Source: Azohydromonas caseinilytica
GTDB taxonomy: Bacteria > Pseudomonadota > Gammaproteobacteria > Burkholderiales > Burkholderiaceae_C
Direction: 5' to 3'
Length of the DNA stretch: 64,000 bases
NCBI RefSeq assembly: GCF_012927045.1
Contig: NZ_JABBFW010000014.1
Coordinates: forward strand, 1-64,000
This document shows positions 8,584 through 18,499 of the stretch, piece after piece. The position numbers and the translations under genes were made by a program. The notes under the pieces are model-generated. The model saw only the letters and a list, made by a program, of their open reading frames with translations, ran no database searches and was not told the origin of the DNA. The first letter of the stretch is position 1. Each line of letters starts with the position of its first letter.

Positions 8584-9035
8584 AAACGCAACGACGCCGA
8601 CTCCTGCTGGCGCTGGCCGCGCTGCCCGTTGCTTCACTGGCGCACGCCGCCGGCGCGCCGCTGGTGGAGGTCTGGAAGAGCCCGACCTGCGGCTGCTGCA
8701 AGGACTGGATCACGCACCTGGAAGCCAACGGCTTTCGCACGAAGGTGCACGACAGCGGCAACACCGCGATGCGCAGCCGCTTGGGCGTCGACGTGAAGTA
8801 CGGCTCCTGCCACACGGCCCTCGTGGGCGGCTACGCCATCGAGGGCCACGTCCCTGCGCGCGAGATCCAGCGCCTGCTCAAGGAGCGCCCCGTGGCCATC
8901 GGCCTGGCCGTGCCCGGCATGCCCGTGGGGTCGCCCGGCATGGACGGCCCGGACTACGGCGGCCAGAAGGACCCCTACGACGTGGTGCTGCTGCGCAAGG
9001 ACGGCACGGCCGCCACCTACCAGACTTATCGCTGA
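8580..9035 (+). CDS. copG: CopG-like DUF411 copper-resistance protein
   Basis: This 151-residue exported protein belongs to the DUF411/CopG family, which is found in copper and silver resistance loci. The thioredoxin-like motif SPTCGCCKDW, the second Cys in YGSCHTA, and the GLAVPGMPVGSPGM loop are all present. In studied members these Cys residues bind copper clusters and are thought to interconvert Cu(I) and Cu(II). The N-terminal MKTQRRRLLLALA is a short signal sequence. It is coupled to the cupredoxin gene by a four-base overlap and followed after 12 bases by a CusF gene, so the four genes form a periplasmic copper-handling unit. Confidence 0.88.
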   Translation: MKTQRRRLLLALAALPVASLAHAAGAPLVEVWKSPTCGCCKDWITHLEANGFRTKVHDSGNTAMRSRLGVDVKYGSCHTALVGGYAIEGHVPAREIQRLLKERPVAIGLAVPGMPVGSPGMDGPDYGGQKDPYDVVLLRKDGTAATYQTYR

Positions 9036-9047
9036 AAGAAAAACATC

Positions 9048-9401
9048 ATGAACAAGAATCTGCTTCTCGCCGCGCTGCTGGCCTGCGCCGGCATCCTGCC
9101 CGTGGCGGCCCAGACCTCCGAGGCCGACCACGCGGCACACCACCCGGCCGGTGCCTCGGCTGCCGCGCCAGCCGCCGCTGACATGACCGAGGGCGAGGTG
9201 CGCCGCATCGACAAGGCGGGCGCCAAGATCACCCTCAAGCACGGCGACATCAAGAACCTCGACATGCCGCCCATGACCATGGTGTTCCAGGTCAAGGACG
9301 CCGCGCTCCTTGACACGGTGAAGGTGGGCGACAAGGTGCGCTTCCAGGCCCAGAGGGAGGGCGGCGCTTTCGTGGTGACGCAGTTGCAGCCCGGCCAGTA
9401 A
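9048..9401 (+). CDS. CusF-type periplasmic copper-binding protein
   Basis: This 117-residue exported protein has a signal peptide of about 21 residues, a His/Ala linker (DHAAHHPAG), and a CusF domain. The motif ITLKHGDIKNLDMPPMTM keeps the His and two Met ligands but again has Met in place of the capping Trp. It closely resembles the CusF at 1389 in the domain, so the two probably arose by duplication. It is the last gene of the tightly packed oxidase operon and should supply or buffer Cu(I) in the periplasm. Confidence 0.88.
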   Translation: MNKNLLLAALLACAGILPVAAQTSEADHAAHHPAGASAAAPAAADMTEGEVRRIDKAGAKITLKHGDIKNLDMPPMTMVFQVKDAALLDTVKVGDKVRFQAQREGGAFVVTQLQPGQ

Positions 9402-9683
9402 GGCGGGGTGGCCGGACGACTGCGCCAGTGGCCCGGCCCCCCGTCCGGGCCGCGCGACATGCATTGGAGGACAGAAGAAGCGGCGATCTCTTCGGATGTT
9501 CGTTGGTAAAGGCGCCACGCCGGTATGCCGTGCCAGGCTCGATTTGAGCTGGCAGGGAAGGTTGCGGATGCAATCAGCGTCTTGAGCAGGGAACGTGCAT
9601 TGCTGCGGGCGGCTGGTGATCCGGCAAGTGCCCGTCGCCGGCACTGATGGCGACGCCTCCCCCTTGCAGCGAAAGGTCCTTCC

Positions 9684-10415
9684 ATGAAGCCTCATGCCCC
9701 GACGCGCAGCTCCACTGCGCGCCACTGTTTGACCGCGGCGGCCTTGGCAGTATCGCTGCCGGTGCAGCCCCTTCACGCCCAGGAGGGCTCTCCCGGCCGC
9801 GGCCTGGCCGCCGGGTTCGAGATCGATTTCCTGAAGTCGATCATCGACCACCATTACTCGGCGCTGCGCATGTCGGAGCTCGCCGCCGGCACGGACACGA
9901 CGCGCAACGCCGAGCTGGGCCGCTACGCCGAGGGCACCTCGCCGACGCCCGGGACCGCCGCCACGCCCGCCAAGGCCCGGTCGGGCAGCATCCGCTCCAT
10001 GGCGCGCACGGAGAACCGCATGCAGCGCGAGGAGATCGCCCATGCCCAGATGTTCCTCAAGAACTGGTACGGCCAGACGCACGAGCCGCAGCTCGACGAC
10101 ATGGGGCGGCGCCAGATCCAGCTGCTGGAGTCCACGTCGGCCGGGGCCGAGTTCGACCACGCGTTTCTTGAGACGATGGCGCGTCACCACTACATGGCTG
10201 TTACGATGGCAACAGCCTGCCTGGTGGCCGCGGACATCAAGCACAAGGCGCTGCACCGTTACTGCTCGGGCATTCAGCACAACCAGCTCAACGGCATCGA
10301 GGAGATGCGCGACATGCTGTGCCACCACTTTGAGATTTGTGACTACCAGCCGCTGCGCGGCCTCAGGGGGCAGCACACCGGTAACGACAGCGAGCAAGGC
10401 TCGCCCAGCAATTGA
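9684..10415 (+). CDS. exported DUF305 (ferritin-like) protein
   Basis: This 243-residue protein with an N-terminal export signal has two DUF305-type four-helix repeats rich in His and Met. Examples are FLKSIIDHHYSALRMSELA, REEIAHAQMFLKNW, and MARHHYMAVTMATACLV. DUF305 proteins such as CopM bind copper in the periplasm of other bacteria. A Cys/His-rich tail (CHHFEICDY) could add binding sites. It follows a gap of 282 bp after the CusF gene, in which no other gene is visible, so it may have its own promoter. Confidence 0.8.
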   Translation: MKPHAPTRSSTARHCLTAAALAVSLPVQPLHAQEGSPGRGLAAGFEIDFLKSIIDHHYSALRMSELAAGTDTTRNAELGRYAEGTSPTPGTAATPAKARSGSIRSMARTENRMQREEIAHAQMFLKNWYGQTHEPQLDDMGRRQIQLLESTSAGAEFDHAFLETMARHHYMAVTMATACLVAADIKHKALHRYCSGIQHNQLNGIEEMRDMLCHHFEICDYQPLRGLRGQHTGNDSEQGSPSN

Positions 10416-10524
10416 TCACTCCTGCGTCGCACCCGGACGTGCCTTGACGTATCTCAATCTGGGATTGCGGGTGCTACGTAGGATCAAAGCGTTCTGACAA
10501 CGCGCCCCGCCTGCCGCGCCATCC

Positions 10525-10983
10525 ATGCGCCTTACGTTCCGGCCCACCCTGAATCGCCTCATCGCCCGGCTGATGTGCTGGGTGATGCTGTTCGGGTGGC
10601 TGGCCGGTGCCGCCAACGCCTGCGTACTGCAAGCCCCTTTGACTGCCACGGCGGCACATGCCGCCGCGCATGAGCATGCGGCAGGTGAGGCTGTCCACCA
10701 TCATCACCACGAAGCGACCGGCATCGCGCACGGTCACGGCGCCTTCGACGCTGAGGCGGCGCCAGGACAAGAGGCATGCAAGAGCCTGTGCGACAGCGAG
10801 CAAAGCGCCGTCGCCAAGGCCAGCACGGGTGACGTGCTCTCGCTGGCCTGCCCCGCGGCGGCCACGCCCGGCTCGTGTCTGATCCTGCCGGCGCTCGCTG
10901 TGGCACGCGTGCCGCGCCCTGATGCCTGCACCCTGCCGGCGCCGCCGCCCATACCCATCGCGTTCCTGCGGCTCACGATCTAG
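10525..10983 (+). CDS. small exported His/Cys-rich protein (DUF2946-like)
   Basis: This 152-residue protein has a signal-like hydrophobic start (LMCWVMLFGWLAGAANAC). A His cluster (VHHHHHE) and three spaced Cys residues (CKSLCDSE, ACPA) follow. The tail PPPIPIAFLRLTI is nearly the same as the tail of the protein at 20514 (PPIPITLRRLTL). Function is unknown. Export and metal binding are inferred from composition and place. It lies between a DUF305 gene and a Met-rich lipoprotein gene, all on the same strand. Confidence 0.6.
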   Translation: MRLTFRPTLNRLIARLMCWVMLFGWLAGAANACVLQAPLTATAAHAAAHEHAAGEAVHHHHHEATGIAHGHGAFDAEAAPGQEACKSLCDSEQSAVAKASTGDVLSLACPAAATPGSCLILPALAVARVPRPDACTLPAPPPIPIAFLRLTI

Positions 10984-11118
10984 AGCCGGTCCCTGCCAGC
11001 CCGCCTGAGCACGCCATCACGGACCGTGCCCGGCGGGCTGCGCGTCCTGGCCCTGCACGACAGCGCGTCGGCGCAGGCGCCCGATGTCTCGTCCCTACCA
11101 CCTCGGAGAATCCACACC

Positions 11119-11622
11119 ATGGCACGTCGCCCCCTGGTCATCACGGCCGTCCTGGCCGCCTTCTCGCTCGGTGCTTGCGCCCAGCTCAAGCCCGATGAAC
11201 ACGCCGCGCACCATCCCGAAGGCGCTTCCGCACCCGCGGCGTCTGCCCCGGCGGCGGCACCGGCGGTGGGGGGCACCGGACAAGCCGGCCCGGTGGACTC
11301 GACGAGCCAGATGGCCCGCATGGAGCAGCACATGAAGGCCATGCGCGAGATGCACGAGAAGATGGCCCGCGCGAGTACGCCCAAGGAGCGGGAGGCGCTG
11401 ATGCCCGAGCACATGAAACTCATGCAGGAGGGCATGGCCATGATGTCCAGCATGCGCCCCGGCGCGGGCATGGGCGGCATGGGGATGATGGGCGGCGCCA
11501 CGACGCCTGCCGACCCGGCCGCGCGCATGCAGATGATGGAAAAGCGCATGGACATGATGCAGTCCATGATGGAGATGATGATGGACCGCATGCCGGTCAC
11601 ACCCTCCGCCAGCAAGCCCTGA
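11119..11622 (+). CDS. Met/His-rich lipoprotein
   Basis: This 167-residue protein has a lipobox at SLGACAQ, so it should be anchored to a membrane by a lipidated Cys. The mature part is dominated by Met and His (about one residue in five after position 55 is Met), with repeated MxxM patterns such as MEKRMDMMQSMMEMMMDRM. This composition is typical of proteins that chelate Cu(I) through thioethers. No enzymatic domain is seen. The start MARRPLV was chosen because it gives the lipobox; GGAGAAT lies upstream. A CueR-type promoter begins 40 bp after its stop. Confidence 0.68.
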   Translation: MARRPLVITAVLAAFSLGACAQLKPDEHAAHHPEGASAPAASAPAAAPAVGGTGQAGPVDSTSQMARMEQHMKAMREMHEKMARASTPKEREALMPEHMKLMQEGMAMMSSMRPGAGMGGMGMMGGATTPADPAARMQMMEKRMDMMQSMMEMMMDRMPVTPSASKP

Positions 11623-11661
11623 CACGGTATCCCCCCGGCAACGCGCGGCGTGTGCCGGGGC

Positions 11662-11692
11662 TTGACCTTCCCATGATGGGAAGCTCTATGGT
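11662..11692 (+). promoter_or_regulatory. CueR-type promoter of the P-type ATPase operon
   Basis: The -35 box TTGACC at 11662-11667 and the -10 box TATGGT at 11687-11692 have a 19-base spacer. The spacer holds a near-perfect dyad ACCTTCCC / GGGAAGCT (11665-11685). This is the best match to the classical CueR operator in the window. It should drive the DUF2933 protein, the copper ATPase and the coupled SRPBCC protein. Confidence 0.88.
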
Positions 11693-11738
11693 CCCTGTGC
11701 AGCCGGCCTCGCGCCGACGCCATCAAGGAGAACACCGC

Positions 11739-12017
11739 ATGGACACCTCTCATCACCACGGCACCTCGGCCGAAGGGCGTGACAACGGCACCCGGCGCAG
11801 CCCGTGGACCACGGTCGTCGTCATGCTGCTGCTCATCGGCGGCTTCTACCTGCTGCGCGAGCACTGGGGCCACGTGGCGGGGTACTGGCCGTACCTGCTG
11901 CTGCTTGCATGCCCGCTGATGCACCTGTTCCACGGGCATGGTGGGCACGGCGGCCACGGCCACCACGGCGGGGGGCCGCGAAACGAAGACGGCTCTGCGT
12001 CGAAGCGGGACTGGTGA
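11739..12017 (+). CDS. DUF2933 small membrane protein
   Basis: This 92-residue protein has two short hydrophobic segments (about residues 26-42 and 50-64) and a Gly/His-rich tail (HGHGGHGGHGHHGG) that could bind metal. It matches the DUF2933 pattern seen next to copper ATPase genes. The ribosome site AAGGAG lies 8 bases before the start. It is the first gene after the CueR-type promoter at 11662 and ends six bases before the ATPase gene, so it is co-expressed with it. Its exact role is not known. Confidence 0.75.
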   Translation: MDTSHHHGTSAEGRDNGTRRSPWTTVVVMLLLIGGFYLLREHWGHVAGYWPYLLLLACPLMHLFHGHGGHGGHGHHGGGPRNEDGSASKRDW

Positions 12018-12023
12018 GGCCCT

Positions 12024-14381
12024 ATGGACACGCACGCACACCAGCACCATCACCACGACCATGGTCACGGTCACGGGCAGCCAGGGGATCTGAAGGACCC
12101 GGTGTGCGGCATGGCCGTCACCGAGCAGTCGCCCCACCACCTGCGGCATGCCGGCCGGCCCTACTGGTTCTGCAGCGCCCGCTGCAAGGACAAGTTCGCT
12201 GCCGAGCCTGCCAAGTACGTCGGCGGCGTGGCGGCACCGGCGCCAGCGTCGGCGCAGGATGTGGCGCCGCCGCCCGCTGGCACGATCTACACCTGTCCGA
12301 TGCACCCGGAAATCCGGCAGGACCACCCGGGCAACTGCCCCAAATGCGGCATGACGCTGGAGCCGTTGCTGCCCGACCTGGATGCAGCGGACGAGAACCC
12401 GGAGCTCGTGGACTTCAGCCGCCGCTTCTGGTGGACGCTGCCGCTTACCGTCGTGGTCACGGTGCTGGCCATGGCAGGCCACCGCTTCAACTGGTTCGAG
12501 ATGGCCACGCAAAGCCGCATCGAGCTGTTGCTGTCGATACCCATCGTGTTGTGGGGCGGCTGGCCCTTCTTCGTGCGCTGCGCGCAGTCGATTGCACACC
12601 GCAGCCCCAACATGTGGACGCTCATCGGCATCGGCACAGGAGCGGCTTTCCTCTACAGCGTGGTCGCCACCCTGGCCCCGCAAGTCTTCCCGCAGTCCTT
12701 CTTCTCGATGGGCCGGGTGGCGGTGTACTTCGAGGCCGCGGCGGTGATCATCTCGCTGACGCTGCTGGGCCAGATGCTGGAGCTCAAGGCGCGCTCGCAG
12801 ACCTCGGCCGCCATCAAGTCGCTGCTGGGCCTGGCGCCCAAGACCGCGCGGCGCATCCGGCCCGATGGCGGCGAGGAGGACGTGCCGCTGACGCACGTGC
12901 ACGTGGGCGACCTGCTGCGCGTGCGCCCGGGCGAAAAGGTGCCGGTGGACGGCGTGGTGGTGGAAGGCGCCAGCGCCGTGGACGAGTCCATGCTTACCGG
13001 CGAGCCCGTGCCGGTGAGCAAGCGCGCCGGCGACAGGCTCATCGGCGCCACGCTCAACACCAGTGGGGCCCTCGTGATGCGCTCCGAGCGCGTGGGCGCG
13101 CAGACCATGCTGTCGCAGATCGTGCAGATGGTGGCGCAGGCGCAGCGCTCCAAGGCGCCGATGCAGCGCATGGCCGACCAGGTGGCCGGCTGGTTCGTGA
13201 TGGTGGTGGTCGCCATCGCGCTGGTGACCTTCCTTGTCTGGGGCTTGTTCGGTCCGCAACCCAGTTGGGTGTACGGGCTCATCAACGCAGTGGCGGTGCT
13301 GATCATCGCCTGCCCTTGTGCGCTGGGCCTGGCCACGCCCATGTCGATCATGGTGGCCACCGGCAGGGCCGCCACGAAAGGGGTCCTGTTCCGCGACGCC
13401 GCCGCCATCGAGCGGCTGCGCGAGGTGGACACGCTGATCGTGGACAAGACCGGCACGCTCACCGAGGGCAAGCCCGCCTTCGACCGCGCCGTGCCGGCAC
13501 CGGGCTGGGAGGCCGATGAGGTGCTGCGCCTGGCCGCGAGCCTGGACCAGGGCAGCGAGCACCCGCTGGCCGATGCGATCGTGAGCGCCGCACGGCAGCG
13601 GGGCCTGGCCCTGGACAAGCCGGATGACTTCGAGTCGAGCAGTGGCATCGGCGTGCGCGGCCATGTCGGAGGACGCTCACTCGCCCTGGGCAACACCGCG
13701 CTGATGGAACAACTGGGCGTGGCCGTGGACGCCCTCGTGCCGCAAGCCGAGGCGCTGCGCGCCGAGGGCGCCAGCGTCATGCACCTGGCCGTGGATGGCC
13801 AGCTTGCCGGCTTGCTGTCCGTGGCCGACCCGGTCAAGGCCAGCACGCCCGAGGCGTTGCAGACCCTGCGCGAGGCCGGGCTGCGCGTGGTGATGGCCAC
13901 CGGCGATGGCGTCACGACGGCCCGGGCCGTGGCGGCGCGGCTGGGCATCGACGAGGTGCACGGCGAGGTCAAACCGGCGGACAAGCTGGCGCTGGTGGAG
14001 CGGCTGCAGCGCGAGGGACGCGTGGTGGCGATGGCCGGCGACGGCATCAACGATGCCCCGGCGCTGGCCAAGGCGGACGTCGGTATCGCCATGGGCACGG
14101 GCACCGACGTGGCGATGAACAGCGCCGCCGTCACCTTGGTCAAGGGCGACCTGCGCGGCATTGCGCAGGCGCGCGTGCTGTCACAGGCCTCCGTGGCCAA
14201 CATGAAGCAGAACCTGGGCTTTGCCTTCGTCTACAACGCGTTGGGCGTGCCGCTGGCGGCTGGCGTGCTGTACCCGTTCACCGGCTGGCTGCTGTCGCCC
14301 CTGATTGCCGCCCTGGCCATGAGCCTGAGCTCGGTCTCGGTGATCGGCAACGCGCTGCGCCTGCGCGGCGGCAAGCCGTGA
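12024..14381 (+). CDS. P1B-type copper/silver-exporting ATPase
   Basis: This 785-residue inner-membrane pump should export Cu(I) and perhaps Ag(I) from the cytoplasm. Domains in order: a His-rich head (residues 4-18), a YHS domain (24-66, DPVCGM and FCSARC), a heavy-metal-binding domain with [20 protein letters not shown] (91-110), and the ATPase core. The core has TGE (324-326), the CPC metal site (429-431), the phosphorylation motif DKTGT (473-477), and GDGINDAPA. The canonical CxxC HMA domain is absent and is replaced by the YHS plus HMBD head, as in CopF/SilP-type pumps. A separate CopZ is encoded at 22536. Confidence 0.93.
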   Translation: MDTHAHQHHHHDHGHGHGQPGDLKDPVCGMAVTEQSPHHLRHAGRPYWFCSARCKDKFAAEPAKYVGGVAAPAPASAQDVAPPPAGTIYTCPMHPEIRQDHPGNCPKCGMTLEPLLPDLDAADENPELVDFSRRFWWTLPLTVVVTVLAMAGHRFNWFEMATQSRIELLLSIPIVLWGGWPFFVRCAQSIAHRSPNMWTLIGIGTGAAFLYSVVATLAPQVFPQSFFSMGRVAVYFEAAAVIISLTLLGQMLELKARSQTSAAIKSLLGLAPKTARRIRPDGGEEDVPLTHVHVGDLLRVRPGEKVPVDGVVVEGASAVDESMLTGEPVPVSKRAGDRLIGATLNTSGALVMRSERVGAQTMLSQIVQMVAQAQRSKAPMQRMADQVAGWFVMVVVAIALVTFLVWGLFGPQPSWVYGLINAVAVLIIACPCALGLATPMSIMVATGRAATKGVLFRDAAAIERLREVDTLIVDKTGTLTEGKPAFDRAVPAPGWEADEVLRLAASLDQGSEHPLADAIVSAARQRGLALDKPDDFESSSGIGVRGHVGGRSLALGNTALMEQLGVAVDALVPQAEALRAEGASVMHLAVDGQLAGLLSVADPVKASTPEALQTLREAGLRVVMATGDGVTTARAVAARLGIDEVHGEVKPADKLALVERLQREGRVVAMAGDGINDAPALAKADVGIAMGTGTDVAMNSAAVTLVKGDLRGIAQARVLSQASVANMKQNLGFAFVYNALGVPLAAGVLYPFTGWLLSPLIAALAMSLSSVSVIGNALRLRGGKP

Positions 14382-14872
14382 CCCAGCCGTTGCGTTTCCG
14401 GCACCGCACGGAGGTGCTGGTGAACGCCGATGCCGCGCGGCTCTTCGAGCACCTCGACGACCCGCGCCGGCTGTCCGCCCACATGCAGAAGCGCTCGGCG
14501 ATGATGGCCGGCGGCACGATGACGCTGACTGCCGATGCCGGCGGCGGGCGGGCCGTCGGCTCGGTCTACCGCCTGCACGGCCGTGTGCTGGGGCTGGCGC
14601 TGGATGTGAGTTCCCAGGTCGAGGAGCACGCGCCGCCGCGGCGCAAGACCTGGCTGACCGTGGGCGAGCCGCGGCTGCTGGTGATTGGGCGCTACCGCAT
14701 GGGCTTCAACATCACACCGTTGGTGCGAGGCTGCCGGCTGGGCGTCTTCATCGAGTACGCCTGGCCGGAGCGCCATCCGTGGCTGGGCCGGCTCTTCGCC
14801 AGTGCCTATGCAGCCTGGTGCACGCGGCGCATGGCGCAGGACGCGCAAAGGGCCTTCGCTGAAGACCGGTAG
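14378..14872 (+). CDS. SRPBCC-family protein coupled to the copper ATPase
   Basis: This 164-residue protein has the length and strand-helix pattern of SRPBCC/polyketide-cyclase-type small-ligand-binding proteins ([27 protein letters not shown] at the start). No catalytic residues can be named. The probable start is GTG, overlapping the ATPase stop by four bases (GTGA), so translation is likely coupled. Why a lipid- or ligand-binding fold should be tied to a copper pump is unclear. It converges on the ftsH gene with only 24 bases between. Confidence 0.68.
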   Translation: MTQPLRFRHRTEVLVNADAARLFEHLDDPRRLSAHMQKRSAMMAGGTMTLTADAGGGRAVGSVYRLHGRVLGLALDVSSQVEEHAPPRRKTWLTVGEPRLLVIGRYRMGFNITPLVRGCRLGVFIEYAWPERHPWLGRLFASAYAAWCTRRMAQDAQRAFAEDR

Positions 14873-14896
14873 CGGCACGGCGTCAAACCCGTGCCT

Positions 14897-16765
14897 CTAG
14901 GCAACGCGTCTGCCTGCAGCGGCAAGCACGCCGTCGAGCATGCCGCGGTCCACCGTCTCCTTCTCCAGCAGCAACTGCGCCAGCGCCTCCAACTGCTCGC
15001 GGCGTGCCTTGAGCGTGGCGGTGACGCGCTCGCGCGACTCTTCCAGCAGCCGCCGCACCTCGGCGTCGATGGCCTCGGCCGTGCGCTCGCTGCACTCGCG
15101 CTGCTGCGGCCCGCCCGGCACGGCCAGGAAGGCCGAGCGCGGGGCGGCCTCCCAGGTCGCCAAGCCCAGCGCCTCGCTCATGCCGTAGTGCGTGACCATG
15201 TGCCGCGCCATGTCGGTGGCGCGCTGCAGGTCGTTGGCCGCACCCGTGGAGATGTCGTTGAAGACCAGCTCCTCCGCCACCCGGCCGCCCAGCAGCACGT
15301 CCAGCCGGTCCAGCAGCTCGCTGCGGCGCAGCAGGTAGCGGTCCTCGGTGGGCGACTGCTGGGTGTAGCCCAGCGCAGCGATGCCCCGCGGGATGATCGA
15401 CACCTTGGCCACCTTGTCGGCCGTGGTCCGGTGCTCGGCCACCAGCGCGTGGCCGGCCTCGTGGTAGGCCACGAAGCGGCGCTCCTCGGGGTTCATGACG
15501 CGGTTGCGCTTTTCCAGCCCGGCCACGATGCGGTCCAGCGCCTGCTCGAAGTCGTGCATGTCCACCGCGTCCTTGCCATGGCGTGCGGCGCGCAGCGTGG
15601 CCTCGTTGACCAGGTTGGCCAGGTCCGCGCCGGCGAAGCCGGGCGTGCGCGCGGCGATCGAGTCCAGGTCCACCCCGGGCGCGAGCGTCACCGGCTTCAC
15701 GTGCACGTCCAGGATCTGGCGCCGGCCCTTCATGTCGGGCTTGTCGATGGAGACATGCCGGTCGAAGCGCCCCGGGCGCAGCAGCGCCGGGTCCAGGATC
15801 TCGGGCCGGTTGGTGGCGGCCATGATGATGACGCCGCGCTTGCTGGTGTCGAAGCCATCCATCTCCACCAGCAGCTGGTTGAGCGTCTGCTCGTGCTCCT
15901 CATGCCCCCCGGTGAGCCCCATGCCGCGCGCCTTGCCCAAGGCGTCGAGCTCGTCGATGAACACGATGCACGGCGCCTTGGCCGCGGCCTGCTCGAACAG
16001 GTCGCGCACGCGCGCCGCGCCCACGCCCACGAACATCTCCACGAACTCCGAGCCGCTCAGCGACAGGAAGGGCACGCCGGCTTCGCCCGCCACCGCCTTG
16101 GCCAGCAGCGTCTTGCCCGTGCCGGGCGCGCCCACGATGAGCACGCCCTTGGGAATCTTGCCGCCCAGGCGCTTGTAGCGGTCGGGGTTCTGGAGGAACT
16201 CCACCACCTCCATCAGCTCTTCGCGCGCTTCATCGATGCCGGCCACGTCCTTGAACGTGACGCCGGTCTCCTGCTGCAGGTAGACCTTGGCCTTGCTCTT
16301 GCCGATGGACATCAGCCCGCCGGCGCCCCCTGCGCCGCCCATGCGCTTCATCAGCAGCCACCAGATGCCGAAGAACACCAGCGCCGGCGCCACCCAGGAC
16401 AGCAGCATCGCGAGCCACTTGCTCTCGCGCACGCTGCCATAGCGGACCTTGGCCGCGTCAAGCTGCGCCACCAGCCCCGGATCGTCAACGAGCACGGTGG
16501 CGAACCGGTGTTCGCCACCGGCGGACTTGAGCTGGTCCACCCGTTCCTTGGGCAACACCTGCTCCAGCCCTTCGGCCTTGAGCGTGCCGCTGGCCAGGCC
16601 GTCGGCAATCACCAGATCCTGCAATTGTCCCGCGGCGAGCGCCTGCTTGAACTCGCTGTAGGTCAGCGTCAGCGTGTGGCGGGCGCCGAGGAAATCCTGC
16701 AGCAGGCTGATGAGCAGCAAGGCTGCGAACACGTACCAGAGCGAGAAGGTCTGTTTCTTGTCCAT
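14897..16765 (-). CDS. ftsH: FtsH-type membrane AAA protease, accessory copy
   Basis: This 622-residue ATP-dependent zinc protease degrades damaged or unassembled membrane proteins. It has two membrane segments (about 9-26 and 118-138), Walker A GAPGTGKT (212-219), Walker B FIDELD (269-274), and the zinc site HEAGH (435-439). The periplasmic loop is intact. A chromosomal FtsH is essential in most bacteria, so a mobile copy beside copper genes probably adds stress tolerance, for example removal of metal-damaged membrane proteins. It lies on the opposite strand from the ATPase operon and is the last of a leftward run starting near 20287. Confidence 0.93.
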   Translation of the reverse strand: MDKKQTFSLWYVFAALLLISLLQDFLGARHTLTLTYSEFKQALAAGQLQDLVIADGLASGTLKAEGLEQVLPKERVDQLKSAGGEHRFATVLVDDPGLVAQLDAAKVRYGSVRESKWLAMLLSWVAPALVFFGIWWLLMKRMGGAGGAGGLMSIGKSKAKVYLQQETGVTFKDVAGIDEAREELMEVVEFLQNPDRYKRLGGKIPKGVLIVGAPGTGKTLLAKAVAGEAGVPFLSLSGSEFVEMFVGVGAARVRDLFEQAAAKAPCIVFIDELDALGKARGMGLTGGHEEHEQTLNQLLVEMDGFDTSKRGVIIMAATNRPEILDPALLRPGRFDRHVSIDKPDMKGRRQILDVHVKPVTLAPGVDLDSIAARTPGFAGADLANLVNEATLRAARHGKDAVDMHDFEQALDRIVAGLEKRNRVMNPEERRFVAYHEAGHALVAEHRTTADKVAKVSIIPRGIAALGYTQQSPTEDRYLLRRSELLDRLDVLLGGRVAEELVFNDISTGAANDLQRATDMARHMVTHYGMSEALGLATWEAAPRSAFLAVPGGPQQRECSERTAEAIDAEVRRLLEESRERVTATLKARREQLEALAQLLLEKETVDRGMLDGVLAAAGRRVA

Positions 16766-16825
16766 CGGCGGTCGAATCGTTGAGGTGGGTTGCAGTTGAA
16801 AGGATGGCCTGGCACGCCAGTGCCG

Positions 16826-17476
16826 TCATGGCTTGAGCGCAGGCGGGGGCAGTCGGCGCTGCGCCAGATGAAGGGCGACGGCCATGCTCAGCACGGCGGC
16901 CAGAAAACACCACACCGAAATGAACCACCGCGCATAAAACAGGTAGGCCACCACCGAGGCGGCAAAGGCGAGTACCCCGAACAGTTGGACCCCGCGGTGA
17001 CTCGACAGCAGCAGGCTGCCGGTGGTGGCCAACAGGTACAGCGCCATGACCACCGGGATGTAGAGGTGGCGCGCGTCGTATTCGATGTGCTGTCCAGTCG
17101 GACGGGCGACGATGCCGTCGGCCAGCAGCGTGTACAGGAGGTACAGCCCTACGGCCAGGCCTGCAGCCGCAGTGGCGCCAAGAGCCCTGCGGCGTGGCGG
17201 TTCGTCCTCCAGCAGCCAGACCGCTGCCGGCACGTACACCGGCCACAGAACATGGGAGAAGAAGGAGTAGAGCTGCGCGGCTGCGGTGTTGAGCGGCTCG
17301 AGCCCTGGGCCGAAGGTCAGCCACACCACGCCTTCGGTGAGTTGCTGGAGGGCGAACAGCAGCGGGATGGCAGCGTAGGCCAGCTCGTGACGCCGCTTGG
17401 CCATGTGCAGCGTCATGACGCCGAAACCGAGCAAGAACGTACCGGCTGCCAGGCTGGCGGTGGCCGAGAAGCACAT
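16826..17476 (-). CDS. DUF6629-like multi-pass membrane protein
   Basis: This 216-residue protein is strongly hydrophobic with about seven membrane segments. It begins MCFSATASLAAG, a start typical of the DUF6629 family, which is why this start was chosen over one 10 codons earlier. No active site is recognised. It lies between ftsH and a small DUF2933 gene on the same strand. Its function is unknown. Confidence 0.7.
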   Translation of the reverse strand: MCFSATASLAAGTFLLGFGVMTLHMAKRRHELAYAAIPLLFALQQLTEGVVWLTFGPGLEPLNTAAAQLYSFFSHVLWPVYVPAAVWLLEDEPPRRRALGATAAAGLAVGLYLLYTLLADGIVARPTGQHIEYDARHLYIPVVMALYLLATTGSLLLSSHRGVQLFGVLAFAASVVAYLFYARWFISVWCFLAAVLSMAVALHLAQRRLPPPALKP

Positions 17477-17521
17477 TTCAGTCGGGCCTGTCGTGCCGAC
17501 CGCCACCCGCAGGCGCCGCGC

Positions 17522-17752
17522 TCACGGCCTGCCGATGTGGTCATCGCCGCCATCGTGCTCGTGAGCGCGCGTGTTGAGGTACAGCAGCAGCACGCAGACG
17601 CCTACCAGCACGTGCAGGCCCCACCCCAGGACATGGGCGCGGTGCTCGCTGACGAGCAGAAACAGCGTGATGGCCGTGAATGCGGCCAGGACCCAGCGGG
17701 ACCAGGCCCGGGCACGGGGTTGCGGCGGGACGGAAACGGGTTGCTTGTCCAT
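17522..17752 (-). CDS. DUF2933 small membrane protein
   Basis: This 76-residue protein has two predicted membrane helices (about 20-33 and 42-58) and a charged His/Asp tail HEHDGGDDHIGRP. It is a second DUF2933-type protein, shorter than the one at 11739. It is preceded by a methyltransferase-like membrane gene on the same strand, a pair often seen in copper clusters. The start MDKQPVS was chosen because the upstream extension is low in complexity and overlaps the preceding gene. Confidence 0.7.
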   Translation of the reverse strand: MDKQPVSVPPQPRARAWSRWVLAAFTAITLFLLVSEHRAHVLGWGLHVLVGVCVLLLYLNTRAHEHDGGDDHIGRP

Positions 17753-17805
17753 CGGGTGACCTGCCAGTCGATCCAAGGTTTGGCGATTGACGGCTCCTGG
17801 CGGTG

Positions 17806-18477
17806 TCAGGCGCGGCGATGCGGGTCGCTGCCGGGCTGCGGGCGGCCCAGGCGCGGAAAGAAGCGTGGTGTGCGGGCCGCGTAGCGCGTCCACTCGCTGC
17901 CGAAGGCCTGCTCGGACGTCCGCTCCTCGGACAGGGCCAGCCGCACGTACATGAAGACCAGCACCGGGAACATCGCCAGCGTCAGGATGGTGGGCCACTG
18001 CAGCAGGAAGCCGAACAGGATCAGCACGAAGCCGACGTACTGGGGATGGCGCACACGGGCATAGGGGCCGGTGGCGGCCAGCGTGCCGCGGCGCTGGTTA
18101 GCCCACAGCACGCGCCACGCGGCCGACAGCAGCCAGAAGCCGCCGCCGATGAATGCGAAGCTCAGGAAGTGGAAGGGTCCGAAGTGCGGGTTGGCGCGCC
18201 AGCCGAACATCACTTCGAGCAGGTGCCCGGCATCGTGCGACAGGAAGTCCACGCCGGGGAATCGCGAGCCCAGCCAGCCCGAGAGCAGGTAGATGGTCAG
18301 CGGGTAGCCGTACATCTCGGCGAACAGCGCCACCACGAACGCGGAGAACGCACTGAAGGAACGCCAGTCGCGCGAGCTCTGCGGCTTGGCGAAGCTGAAG
18401 GCAAAGATGATGAAGACCAGGGAGTTGACGATCACCAGGCTCCACAGGCCGTAGGAGGGTTGCGCGGAATGGTCCAT
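17806..18477 (-). CDS. isoprenylcysteine carboxyl methyltransferase-like membrane protein
   Basis: This 223-residue membrane protein has five or so hydrophobic segments. It carries the ICMT/phospholipid methyltransferase signature near the C-terminus: GPYARVRHPQYVGFVLILFGF, then SEERTSEQAFGSEWTRYAARTPRFFP. These motifs bind S-adenosylmethionine in the family. The bacterial substrate is unknown and may be a lipid or small thiol. The start MDHSAQPSYG follows AGGAGAAGCC at a good distance. It lies between the DUF2933 and DUF3141 genes, all read leftward, and is therefore probably in one operon with ftsH. Confidence 0.82.
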   Translation of the reverse strand: MDHSAQPSYGLWSLVIVNSLVFIIFAFSFAKPQSSRDWRSFSAFSAFVVALFAEMYGYPLTIYLLSGWLGSRFPGVDFLSHDAGHLLEVMFGWRANPHFGPFHFLSFAFIGGGFWLLSAAWRVLWANQRRGTLAATGPYARVRHPQYVGFVLILFGFLLQWPTILTLAMFPVLVFMYVRLALSEERTSEQAFGSEWTRYAARTPRFFPRLGRPQPGSDPHRRA

Positions 18478-18499
18478 GAGGCTTCTCCTGTTGATGCGG

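Noticed and set aside
10980-13664. Minus-strand open frame of 894 codons over the lipoprotein and ATPase genes
   Set aside because: It is a mirror of the plus-strand genes with no domain or ribosome site. The plus-strand products have clear motifs.
14891-16783. Plus-strand open frame of 630 codons opposite ftsH
   Set aside because: It covers the same bases as an intact FtsH on the minus strand and has no recognisable product.
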